In this document: one piece after another, positions 26,062-33,751 of the stretch
Position numbering within the stretch: position 1 is the first letter of the stretch
How the letters are laid out: every line of letters begins with the position of its first letter
Source of the DNA: Rubrivivax sp.
GTDB taxonomy: Bacteria > Pseudomonadota > Gammaproteobacteria > Burkholderiales > Burkholderiaceae_C
DNA length: 42,797 nt
NCBI GenBank assembly: GCA_016790435.1
Contig: JAEUPE010000262.1
Coordinates: 1-42,797, forward strand
Direction: 5' to 3'
Made by a program: the position numbers and the translations under genes
Notes under the pieces: model-generated
Database searches by the model: none
What the model saw: the letters and a program-made list of their open reading frames with translations, nothing else
Told to the model about the DNA's origin: nothing

Positions 26062-26396
26062 CGCGGCGTCGACGCCAGACACGACTTCAGCAAACGCGCG
26101 CATCATCCGATCAAGCTTTCAGCAACTGAGTTTTCCAACGGTTCATTGCTCGTCTCCTCCTGGCACAGTCCCCTGTGCTTTCAAGCGGGTCCTTCGGGGC
26201 CCGCTTTTTTTCGCCTGCCTAGAGCCGAGCCGCGATCGCGATCGAATTGACCTGCCGTCGACGCGCTTCTTGCCGGCTGCGCCGGTGCAGACGTCGCGAC
26301 ACTGCGGGCTGGACCCACTGCCGCCGCGCCCTGCGTGCCCTCCCTGCGCGCCGCCGCCCCGCGGCAGCCGATCACGCCGGTCCGCCCCATCGCTCC
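26062..26396. other. 335-base intergenic region after flhC
   Basis: No protein gene is supported. The first 150 bases are less GC-rich than their surroundings. They contain a short hairpin (GCACAG/CTGTGC, 26163–26168 with 26173–26178) and end in the strong terminator at 26183–26211. A CTCCTCC stretch (about 26154–26160) could pair with ribosome-binding sites, so a small RNA derived from the flhC 3' region is possible. The remaining 185 bases, up to the methyltransferase start, show nothing distinct. Confidence 0.4.
26183..26211 (+). terminator. Rho-independent terminator of the flhDC operon
   Basis: AAGCGGGTCC–TTCG–GGGCCCGCTT forms a 10-base-pair stem (one G·T pair) with a stable TTCG loop, followed by a run of seven T. 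This is the clearest intrinsic terminator in the window. Confidence 0.9.
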
Positions 26397-27188
26397 ATGT
26401 CCCTGCGCCTTGTTTCGCACCTGCCATGGCCCGCACCTGCGCTTCTGGCGTGGACGGCCGGCTGGGCTGCGGCGTGGTCTTGTCGCCAGGTCGGACTTCT
26501 TGGCGGCCCGGATCTCGCCGTCGGCACGGCCGTGGCAGTCGCCTTCGCCGTGGGCAACGCCGGCGCCTGGCGGCGCTTCATCGCGGCATCCGGCTTCCCT
26601 GCCTCGACGGCGCTGCTGGCCATCGGCGCGGGCGCCGACGCCTCGGCCTGGTTGCTTGCGCTGGCGCCGCTGCTGTTGCTGTACCCGTTGCGCGCCTGGC
26701 GCGACGCGCCTTTCTTCCCCACGCCCGCCGCCGCGTTGACGGGGCTGGACCGGGTCGTGAATCCGCCGCCGCGCTGCGTGCTCGACGCCGGCTGCGGCCT
26801 CGGCCACGGCCTCGCGGCGCTACGGCGGTTGTGGCCCGGCGCGGCGCTGCACGGCGTGGAGTGGAGCTTGCCGATGGCCTGGCTCGCGGCTCGCCGTCTG
26901 CCGAGCGCCGACATCACCCGCGGCGACATGTGGGCCCGCTCCTGGTCCGGTTTCGACTTCGTCTACCTGTTCCAGCGCCCCGAAACCATGCCCCGGGCTT
27001 GGCAGAAGGCCCTGGCCGAGATGGCCGATGGCGCCTGGTTCGCGAGCCTCGAGTTCCCGGTGCCCGGTGTGGCGTCGGTGGCCGTCGTCGACGCGGGGGT
27101 CGGCCGCCCGCTGCACCTCTATCGCGTGCGCTGCGCCGCAACAACAGCGTCCGGCTCCCACTCAACCGGGGCCCGACCGGGCCGATAA
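26397..27188 (+). CDS. Membrane-anchored class I SAM-dependent methyltransferase in the flagellar locus
   Basis: A 263-residue protein with two parts. Residues 1–100 contain two to three hydrophobic segments (around residues 10–28, 42–55 and 75–98). Residues about 120–250 are a Rossmann-fold methyltransferase with SAM motif I CVLDAGCGLGHG followed by the acidic LHGVEWS strand end. The substrate is unknown. It lies between the flhDC terminator and motA, and its last codons and stop contain the sigma-28 promoter of motA. The location suggests a link to motility, perhaps modifying a flagellar or envelope component, but this is inference only. Confidence 0.75.
   Translation: MSLRLVSHLPWPAPALLAWTAGWAAAWSCRQVGLLGGPDLAVGTAVAVAFAVGNAGAWRRFIAASGFPASTALLAIGAGADASAWLLALAPLLLLYPLRAWRDAPFFPTPAAALTGLDRVVNPPPRCVLDAGCGLGHGLAALRRLWPGAALHGVEWSLPMAWLAARRLPSADITRGDMWARSWSGFDFVYLFQRPETMPRAWQKALAEMADGAWFASLEFPVPGVASVAVVDAGVGRPLHLYRVRCAATTASGSHSTGARPGR
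27162..27188 (+). promoter_or_regulatory. Sigma-28 (FliA) promoter for motA, overlapping the methyltransferase stop
   Basis: TCAA (27162–27165), 15 bases, then GCCGATAA (27181–27188) matches the sigma-28 form TAAA-N15-GCCGATAA with a perfect −10. The TAA of the −10 is the stop codon of the methyltransferase. Transcription would begin near 27195, about 54 bases before motA. Confidence 0.8.
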
Positions 27189-27248
27189 CCCCAGCATCTT
27201 CCGCTCCCCGGCGCTGGCGTGCCGCGGGAGCCCTGCACAAAACGCATC

Positions 27249-28109
27249 ATGTTCGTCATCATCGGCTGGGCCCTCGCTCTTGGTTGCATCTTCGGCGTGT
27301 ACATCGTGCACGGCGGCAACATCGGCGTCATCCTGAAGGCGCTGCCGTTCGAGATGATCACCATCTTCGGCGCTGCGCTGGGCGCCTTCCTGGCCAACAA
27401 CCAGATGAAGGTGGTGAAGGCCTCGATCAAGGGCCTGGCCGCGTGCTTCAAGGGCAGCAAGTTCAGCAAGACGCGCTACATGGAACTGCTGGCGCTGCTG
27501 TTCGACATTCTCCAGAAGGCACGCAAGGAAGGCCTGATGTCGATCGAGAAGGATGTGGAGGACCCGCACAACTCGCCGCTGTTCAAGAAGTACCCCACGG
27601 TGGGCACCGACCACCACGTCACGGAGTTCATCACCGACTACCTGCGCATGATGGTCTCGGGCAACCTCAACGCGCACGAGATCGAAAGCCTGATGGACAG
27701 CGAAATCGAGACGCACCATCAGGAAGAGCACGCTGCCGTCGCGGCCATCGGCCGCCTCGCCGGCGGCCTGCCGGCCTTCGGCATCGTGGCCGCGGTGCTG
27801 GGCGTGGTCAACACCATGGGCTCGGTGGGCCAGCCTCCGGCGGTGCTGGGCGGCATGATCGGCTCGGCGCTGGTCGGCACCTTCCTCGGCATCCTGCTCG
27901 CCTACGGCTTTGTCGAGCCGCTAGGCGGCCTGCTCGAGCAGAAGGTCGAGGACGCTGGCAAGGAACTGCAATGCATCAAGACCACGCTCCTGGCCAGCAT
28001 GCAGGGTTATGCGCCCCAGGTGGCGATCGAATTCGGGCGCAAGGTGCTCTATTCGGGCGACCGGCCGACCTTCACCGAGCTCGAAAGCCATGTGAAGGGC
28101 AAGAAGTGA
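27249..28109 (+). CDS. motA: Flagellar motor stator protein MotA
   Basis: A 286-residue stator subunit with four transmembrane helices and a large cytoplasmic loop. The N-terminus MFVIIGWALALGCIFGVYIVHGGN and the proton-path region GRLAGGLPAFGIVAAVLGVVNTMG with its conserved Pro residues are clear. With MotB it forms the proton channel that drives the rotor. The ATG at 27249 is preferred because it starts the first helix. motB follows after 39 bases in the same operon. Confidence 0.96.
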   Translation: MFVIIGWALALGCIFGVYIVHGGNIGVILKALPFEMITIFGAALGAFLANNQMKVVKASIKGLAACFKGSKFSKTRYMELLALLFDILQKARKEGLMSIEKDVEDPHNSPLFKKYPTVGTDHHVTEFITDYLRMMVSGNLNAHEIESLMDSEIETHHQEEHAAVAAIGRLAGGLPAFGIVAAVLGVVNTMGSVGQPPAVLGGMIGSALVGTFLGILLAYGFVEPLGGLLEQKVEDAGKELQCIKTTLLASMQGYAPQVAIEFGRKVLYSGDRPTFTELESHVKGKK

Positions 28110-28148
28110 AGGCGATGCCGCTCGGCCCTCGAGTCTTGGAGATGCACC

Positions 28149-29111
28149 ATGGCCGGTGATGCCAAGAAGCTCCAGCCGATCATCATCAAGCGCATCAAGA
28201 AGGGCGGCCATGCCGTTCACGGCGGTGCGTGGAAGATCGCCTATGCCGACTTCGTGACGGCGATGATGGCCTTCTTCCTGCTCATGTGGTTGCTGGGCAG
28301 CACCACGGAAGGCGACAAGAAGGGCATCGCCGACTACTTCGCCTCGCCGCTGAAGGTGGCAATGCTCGGCGGTTCGGGCTCGGGCGATTCGTCGTCCGTC
28401 GTGCGCGGCGGCGGCCAGGATCTCACCCGGACGACCGGGCAGGTGAAGGCTGGCGAGATCGAGTCGCGGCGCAGCACCATCAACCTGCGCGTGCTCAAGG
28501 CCGAGCAGCGACGCGCCGAGATCGCGCGCCTGGAAGACCTCAAGCGCAAGGTCGAGCAGAAGCTCTCGGGCAACGAGCGCCTGGCCATGATGCGCTCGCA
28601 GATCCTGCTCGACATGACCGCCGACGGCCTCCGCATCCAGATCGTGGATGAGGAGGGCCGGCCCATGTTCGGCAGCGGCAGCCCCGACCTGCAGCCCTAC
28701 ATGCGCGAACTGCTGCGCGAACTGGGCGGCGTGCTCGCCGGCGTGCCCAACCGGCTCACGCTCGAGGGCCACACCGACGCCACGCCCTTTCCGGGCGGAG
28801 AGCGCGGGTATAGCAACTGGGAGCTCTCGGCCGATCGCGCCAACACCACGCGACGCGAGCTGCTGGCCGGGGGCCTGCCCGAGGAGCACGTGCTGCGCGT
28901 GCTGGGGCTGGCGTCGAGCGTGCCGTTCGTGCCCGCCGACCCGCGTGCTCCAGCGAACCGGCGCATGAGCCTGATCGTGATGAACCGCGAGGCCGAAGAG
29001 CGCACGCTGCGCGGCGGCGCCGTCCCAGTCGAGCCGGACCTCGAGGCCGGCGCCGAGGCCGAGACACCCGTGGCACCCGCGCCTTCAAGTCCGCAGACAC
29101 CGATCCGATAA
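28149..29111 (+). CDS. motB: Flagellar motor stator protein MotB
   Basis: A 320-residue protein with one N-terminal transmembrane helix that carries the proton-binding Asp34 ([20 protein letters not shown]). A plug-linker region follows. The OmpA-like peptidoglycan-binding domain occupies residues about 165–290 ([12 protein letters not shown] and [11 protein letters not shown]...R). The C-terminal 35 residues are an acidic/proline tail. The TAA stop forms part of the sigma-28 −10 box for cheY. Confidence 0.95.
   Translation: MAGDAKKLQPIIIKRIKKGGHAVHGGAWKIAYADFVTAMMAFFLLMWLLGSTTEGDKKGIADYFASPLKVAMLGGSGSGDSSSVVRGGGQDLTRTTGQVKAGEIESRRSTINLRVLKAEQRRAEIARLEDLKRKVEQKLSGNERLAMMRSQILLDMTADGLRIQIVDEEGRPMFGSGSPDLQPYMRELLRELGGVLAGVPNRLTLEGHTDATPFPGGERGYSNWELSADRANTTRRELLAGGLPEEHVLRVLGLASSVPFVPADPRAPANRRMSLIVMNREAEERTLRGGAVPVEPDLEAGAEAETPVAPAPSSPQTPIR
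29085..29111 (+). promoter_or_regulatory. Sigma-28 promoter for cheYZ inside the end of motB
   Basis: TCAA (29085–29088), 15 bases, then TCCGATAA (29104–29111) differs from the FliA −10 consensus only in its first base. It sits 48 bases before cheY, and its TAA is the motB stop. The spacing equals that of the motA promoter. Confidence 0.65.
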
Positions 29112-29158
29112 CCCGACCATCAGCGCTGCGCCACGCCGCCCGTTCCAGGAAGCCTCCC

Positions 29159-29557
29159 ATGAGCAACACCACGGACCTCAAATTCCTCATCGTCGACGAC
29201 TTCTCCACCATGCGGCGCATCGTGCGCGGCCTCCTCAAGGAGATGGGCTGCAACAACGCCGACGAGGCCGAAGACGGCGTCGTGGCCCTGAACTTGCTCA
29301 AGAGCGCCAGGTACGACTTCGTTGTTTCGGACATCAACATGCCGAACATGAACGGGTTCGACCTGCTGAAGGCCATCAAGGCGGAGGAGTCGCTCAAGCA
29401 CATCCCCGTGCTCATGGTGACGGCCGAGGCACGCAAGGAAGACATCGTATTGGCCGCGCAGACGGGCGCCGCGGGTTACATCGTCAAGCCCTTCACCAAG
29501 GCCACGCTCGAAGAGAAGGTCCAGAAGATCATGCAGAAGCTGGCGACGCCGGCCTGA
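29159..29557 (+). CDS. cheY: Chemotaxis response regulator CheY
   Basis: A 132-residue single receiver domain. The acidic pair Asp13–Asp14, phosphorylation site Asp58 (in [12 protein letters not shown]), the Thr in MVTAEA and the Lys in IVKPF are all present. The sequence is close to enterobacterial CheY. Phospho-CheY binds FliM to reverse flagellar rotation. cheZ is next, 71 bases away; the kinase cheA is not in the window. Confidence 0.96.
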   Translation: MSNTTDLKFLIVDDFSTMRRIVRGLLKEMGCNNADEAEDGVVALNLLKSARYDFVVSDINMPNMNGFDLLKAIKAEESLKHIPVLMVTAEARKEDIVLAAQTGAAGYIVKPFTKATLEEKVQKIMQKLATPA

Positions 29558-29628
29558 CCGGTACCGCGCTTCTCAGCTCCCGCGTCCACGACAACGACCT
29601 CGCCCAGGTCCGACAACGAGAGAACAAC

Positions 29629-30270
29629 ATGAAGATGGACAACGCCACCACGCTGGCGCCTTCGGCACCCCAGGCCGTCGGCGCGGTATCGCCGGAAGTC
29701 TTCCAGCAGCTCGGCAATCTCACGCGCCTGCTGCACGACACGCTCGAGCAGCTCGGCGTGATGCCCAAGCTGCAGATCGCCACCGAGGGCCTGCCCGACG
29801 CGCGCAGCCGCCTCTCGTACATCGCCGGCAAGACGGCCGACGCCGCGAACAAGGTGCTCAACTCCGTCGACCAGGCCAAGGCCGACCATGCCCACATCTC
29901 GGCGGCGACGCGCGAGATCGCCAAGCGCATCGTCGCCGACCCCGTCAAGGCAGTCGCTTCGGGGGCGGTGATGAACTTCGTCGAGGATGTCGAGCGCTGC
30001 ACGGGTTCGATCGACAACCACCTCACCGACATCATGCTGGCGCAGGACTTCCACGACCTCACCGGGCAGGTGGTCACGAAGGTCATCAAGCTCGCCACCG
30101 ACCTCGAGGACAGCCTCGTCAAGCTGCTCGTCTCGGTGGTGCCCGAGGACCAGCGCGAACGCGTCGATCCCAGCGTCCTCAACGGTCCGGTGGTCAACCC
30201 GCAAGGCCGAACCGACGTGGTCAGCAACCAGGGCGAGGTCGACGATCTCCTGGCCAGCCTGGGATTCTGA
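29629..30270 (+). CDS. cheZ: CheY phosphatase CheZ
   Basis: A 213-residue helical protein. The long hairpin contains the catalytic region HLTDIMLAQDFHDLTGQVVTKVIK, with the conserved Asp/Gln and the DFHDLTGQV motif. The extreme C-terminus VDDLLASLGF is the amphipathic CheY-binding helix. CheZ speeds dephosphorylation of CheY. A rho-independent terminator follows at 30323–30347, closing the motA–motB–cheY–cheZ unit. Confidence 0.94.
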   Translation: MKMDNATTLAPSAPQAVGAVSPEVFQQLGNLTRLLHDTLEQLGVMPKLQIATEGLPDARSRLSYIAGKTADAANKVLNSVDQAKADHAHISAATREIAKRIVADPVKAVASGAVMNFVEDVERCTGSIDNHLTDIMLAQDFHDLTGQVVTKVIKLATDLEDSLVKLLVSVVPEDQRERVDPSVLNGPVVNPQGRTDVVSNQGEVDDLLASLGF

Positions 30271-30322
30271 GGCGCGCCAGGCGGCAGGGCCCATCGGCCC
30301 GGCACTCGCAGCACCCCTCGTC

Positions 30323-30347
30323 ACGCCGCGCGATCACGCGGCGTTTT
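30323..30347 (+). terminator. Rho-independent terminator after cheZ
   Basis: ACGCCGCG and CGCGGCGT form an 8-base-pair stem (30323–30330 with 30337–30344) around CGATCA, followed by TTTT and a further pyrimidine-rich stretch. Confidence 0.75.
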
Positions 30348-30369
30348 GTCCTTCTTATCCCCCTCAAGC

Positions 30370-30385
30370 CCGGCCTCGTGGCCGG
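30370..30385 (+). repeat. Hairpin in the flhB leader
   Basis: CCGGCC–TCGT–GGCCGG is a compact 6-base-pair stem in the 161-base gap between cheZ and flhB. It could shape the flhB message or be incidental; no T-tract follows. Confidence 0.3.
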
Positions 30386-30431
30386 CACCATGGCAAGGCT
30401 CGCCAGTCCCTGACGGCGAAGCCTCCACGCC

Positions 30432-31610
30432 ATGGCCGCCGACTCGCAGAACTCCGACCGCACCCTTCCCGCCACGCCGCGCAAGATCGAACGCGCGCGC
30501 GCCGACGGCCAGGTCGCCCGATCGCGTGATCTTGGTCACTTCCTGGCCCTCGGCGCCGGGGTGGCGCTGCTCGCCGCCTTCGCGCCGGAGCTGACGCGCT
30601 GGCTCACCCAGGCGCTGGCCGAGGCGATGCGCTTCGACGCCGCGCAGATCGCCGATCCGCGCGCGATGTCCGAGCGCATGCTCGCGCTGGCGACGACGCT
30701 GCTGTGGGTGCTGCTGCCGATCGGCGGCGTCACGGTGCTGCTGGCCCTCGGCGGCGGCCTGCTGTGCGGGGGCTGGAACTTCACGCTCAAGCCGCTCGCG
30801 CCACAGTTCGGCAAGCTCGACCCCCTGGCCGGCATCGTGCGCCTGTTCTCGGGCGCGCACCTGGCCGAGGCGGCCAAGGCTTGCCTGCTCTCCCTGCTGC
30901 TGGTGCTCGCCGGCGCCTGGATGCTGAACACGCTTTGGCCCAGCGCGGCAGCACTCCTCGCCGTGCCCCTGCCGCAGGCCCTGGTGGCGGCGGGCGACCT
31001 GTTGCAGCGCGGCCTGCTCGCCATCGGCCTGCTGCTGGCGGTCTTTGCCGTCATCGACGTGCCGCTGCAGCGCCAGATGCTCGCGCGCCGCCTGCGCATG
31101 AGCTTCGAGGAGGTCAAGCGCGAGATGCGCGAGTCCGAGGGCAACACCGAGGTCAAGGGCAAGATGCGCGCGCGCATGCGCGAGCTCGTCAACCGCCGCA
31201 TGCTCGCCGCGGTGCCGCGCGCCGATCTCGTGGTCATGAACCCCACGCACTACGCGGTCGCACTCAAGTACGACGAAGCGAAGATGGGCGCGCCGCGTGT
31301 CGTGGCCAAGGGCGCCGACCTGGTGGCGCTGCGCATCCGCGACATCGCCAAGGAGGCTCGCGTGCCCGTGCTGCAGGCGCCGCCGCTGGCGCGCGCCCTC
31401 TACGCGCACACCGAGGTCGACCAGGAAGTGCCGGCCCGCCTCTTCGGCGCGGTGGCGCAGGTTCTGGCCTGGGTCTACCAGCTGCGCGAAGCGGTGGCCG
31501 CGGGCCGGCCTTTCGGCGCGCCGGCCCCGATGCCGGATGTACCCGCCGACATGGACCCGCTCGCTGAGGTCGCCGCGGGCGCTGCCGCGGCCGGCGGAGC
31601 AGGTGCATGA
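30432..31610 (+). CDS. flhB: Flagellar type III export protein FlhB
   Basis: A 392-residue export-gate component with four transmembrane helices in the first 210 residues and a C-terminal cytoplasmic domain. The autocleavage site NPTH lies at residues 270–273 (VVMNPTHYAVALKY), essentially the known position. Cleavage between Asn and Pro controls the switch from rod/hook to filament substrates. The C-terminal 40 residues are a Pro/Ala-rich tail. The stop overlaps the flhA start by four bases (ATGA). Confidence 0.96.
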   Translation: MAADSQNSDRTLPATPRKIERARADGQVARSRDLGHFLALGAGVALLAAFAPELTRWLTQALAEAMRFDAAQIADPRAMSERMLALATTLLWVLLPIGGVTVLLALGGGLLCGGWNFTLKPLAPQFGKLDPLAGIVRLFSGAHLAEAAKACLLSLLLVLAGAWMLNTLWPSAAALLAVPLPQALVAAGDLLQRGLLAIGLLLAVFAVIDVPLQRQMLARRLRMSFEEVKREMRESEGNTEVKGKMRARMRELVNRRMLAAVPRADLVVMNPTHYAVALKYDEAKMGAPRVVAKGADLVALRIRDIAKEARVPVLQAPPLARALYAHTEVDQEVPARLFGAVAQVLAWVYQLREAVAAGRPFGAPAPMPDVPADMDPLAEVAAGAAAAGGAGA

Positions 31611-33751
31611 ACGACTTCCTCGCTTCGGTCCGCACGGCGCTTGATCCGCGCCAGGGTGGTGGCGCCAAGAGCGCGGCGCTGAAGGCGCTCGTGCTGCCCA
31701 TCTTCGTCGTGCTGATGCTGGCGATGATGGTGCTGCCGCTGCCGGCCTTCGCGCTCGACCTGCTGTTCACCTTCAACATCGCACTGGCGCTGATGGTGGT
31801 GATGGTGTCGGCGCAGATGGTGCGACCGCTCGACTTCGCGGCCCTGCCGAGCGTGCTGCTCGTGACCACGCTGCTGCGTCTGTCGCTCAACGTCGCCTCG
31901 ACGCGGGTCGTGCTCACCGAGGGCCACACCGGCCCGGCCGCGGCCGGCAAGGTCATCGAGTCGTTCGGTCACTTCCTGATCGGCGGCAACTTCGCCGTCG
32001 GCCTGATCGTCTTCGCCATCCTCGTCGTCATCAACTTCGTCGTCGTCACCAAGGGCGCCGAACGCATCGCCGAGGTCGGCGCCCGGTTCGCCCTCGATGC
32101 GATGCCCGGCAAGCAGATGGCCATCGACGCCGACCTGAATGCCGGCCTCATCGACGAGAAGGAGGCCCGCCGCCGCCGTGCCGAGGTGGGCGAGGAAGCG
32201 GACTTCTTCGGTTCCATGGACGGTGCCAGCAAGTTCGTGCGCGGCGACGCGATGGCCGGCATCCTGATCCTCGTTATCAACATCGTCGGTGGCCTCGTCA
32301 TCGGCATGGCAATGCACGGCATGGGGGCGGGCGAGGCGGCGCGCAGCTACATCGTGCTGGCGGTCGGTGATGCGCTGGTGGCGCAGATCCCGGGCCTCCT
32401 GATCTCCGTGGCGGCGGCGATCGTCGTTTCGCGCGTGGGCAAGGAGCAGGACATCGGCACGCAGATCCGCGGCCAGGTGTTCGATTCGCCGCGCTCCCTG
32501 GCGCTGACCGCGGCCATCATCGGCGGGCTCGGCCTCGTGCCGGGCATGCCGCACATCGTCTTCGCCATCATCTCGGCGGGCCTGGCGGCGCTGGCCTGGC
32601 GGCTGCACCAGGCCAAGCTGCGCGCGGCCGCGGCGCCCGAACGCACCGAGGTCGTGGCGGCCCGCGAGGCCAACCCGGAGGCAAGCTGGGACGACCTCAC
32701 GCCGGTCGACACGCTCGGCCTCGAGGTCGGCTACCGGCTCATCGCGCTCGTCGACAAGTCGCGCGGCCCCGGCGGCGTGGGGGACCTGCTGGCGCGCATC
32801 AAGGGCGTGCGCAAGAAGTTCGCGCAGGATGTCGGCTTCCTGCCGCCGCCGGTGCACATCCGCGACAACCTCGTCGAGCTCAAGCCGAGCGTGTACCGCG
32901 TCACGCTGCGTGGCGCCGTGGCGGGCGAGGGCGAGGCGATGCCCGGCATGTGGCTCGCCATCAACCCTGGCGGCCCGGGACCGAACGGCGGTGCCGTCAT
33001 GGCGCAACTGCCCGGCACTCGCACGCAGGACCCGGCCTTCGGTCTGCCGGCGGTCTGGATCGAGGAGCGCCACAAGGAGATGGCGCAGATGGCCGGATTT
33101 ACGGTCGTTGATTGCCCGACCGTCGTCGCCACCCACCTCTCACACTTGATGCAGGTGAATGCCGCCCGCCTTCTCGGTCGGGTCGAGACGCAGCAACTCG
33201 TCGAGCACGTCACCAAACTGGCCCCCAAGCTCATCGAAGACGTCGTCCCCAAGATGGTTTCCATTCCCACCCTCCAGCGCGTGCTGCAGTTGCTGCTGGA
33301 GGAGGGCGTGCACATCCGCGACATGCGCTCGATCATCGATTGCCTGGCCGAGCATGCCAGCACCGTGAGCGACCCGTACGAGCTGGCCCGACGCATCCGC
33401 ACGCACCTCGCGCCGGCCATCGTGCAGCAGATCTACGGTCCGGTGCGCGAGCTCGACGTCATCGCCCTCGACCCCGACCTCGAGCGCCTGGTGACGCAGG
33501 CCCTGAATTCGCCACACGGCGCCGCGCTCGACCCCGGCATCGCCGACACGCTGGCCAAGAGCGCTGCCGACACCGCACGCTCGCAGGAAGACCGCGGGCA
33601 CCCCGCGTGCCTGCTCGTGCCCGACCCGATCCGCGCGCCGATCGCCCGCCTCCTCAAGCGCGCCGCACCGCGCCTGAAGGTGCTGGCCCACAGCGAGATC
33701 CCTGAGACGCACACCATCCGCATCGGCTCGATCATCGGAGCGCCAGCATGA
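31607..33751 (+). CDS. flhA: Flagellar type III export protein FlhA
   Basis: A 714-residue export-gate protein. Seven to eight transmembrane helices fill the first 330 residues, including the conserved FHIPEP-type loop segment (LNAGLIDEKEARRRR) and GDAMAGILILVINIVGGLVIG. The large cytoplasmic C-terminal domain (about 350–714) docks export chaperones. It ends ETHTIRIGSIIGAPA. Start and stop both overlap the neighbouring genes (flhB and flhF) by four bases, so the three are translationally coupled. Confidence 0.97.
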   Translation: MNDFLASVRTALDPRQGGGAKSAALKALVLPIFVVLMLAMMVLPLPAFALDLLFTFNIALALMVVMVSAQMVRPLDFAALPSVLLVTTLLRLSLNVASTRVVLTEGHTGPAAAGKVIESFGHFLIGGNFAVGLIVFAILVVINFVVVTKGAERIAEVGARFALDAMPGKQMAIDADLNAGLIDEKEARRRRAEVGEEADFFGSMDGASKFVRGDAMAGILILVINIVGGLVIGMAMHGMGAGEAARSYIVLAVGDALVAQIPGLLISVAAAIVVSRVGKEQDIGTQIRGQVFDSPRSLALTAAIIGGLGLVPGMPHIVFAIISAGLAALAWRLHQAKLRAAAAPERTEVVAAREANPEASWDDLTPVDTLGLEVGYRLIALVDKSRGPGGVGDLLARIKGVRKKFAQDVGFLPPPVHIRDNLVELKPSVYRVTLRGAVAGEGEAMPGMWLAINPGGPGPNGGAVMAQLPGTRTQDPAFGLPAVWIEERHKEMAQMAGFTVVDCPTVVATHLSHLMQVNAARLLGRVETQQLVEHVTKLAPKLIEDVVPKMVSIPTLQRVLQLLLEEGVHIRDMRSIIDCLAEHASTVSDPYELARRIRTHLAPAIVQQIYGPVRELDVIALDPDLERLVTQALNSPHGAALDPGIADTLAKSAADTARSQEDRGHPACLLVPDPIRAPIARLLKRAAPRLKVLAHSEIPETHTIRIGSIIGAPA

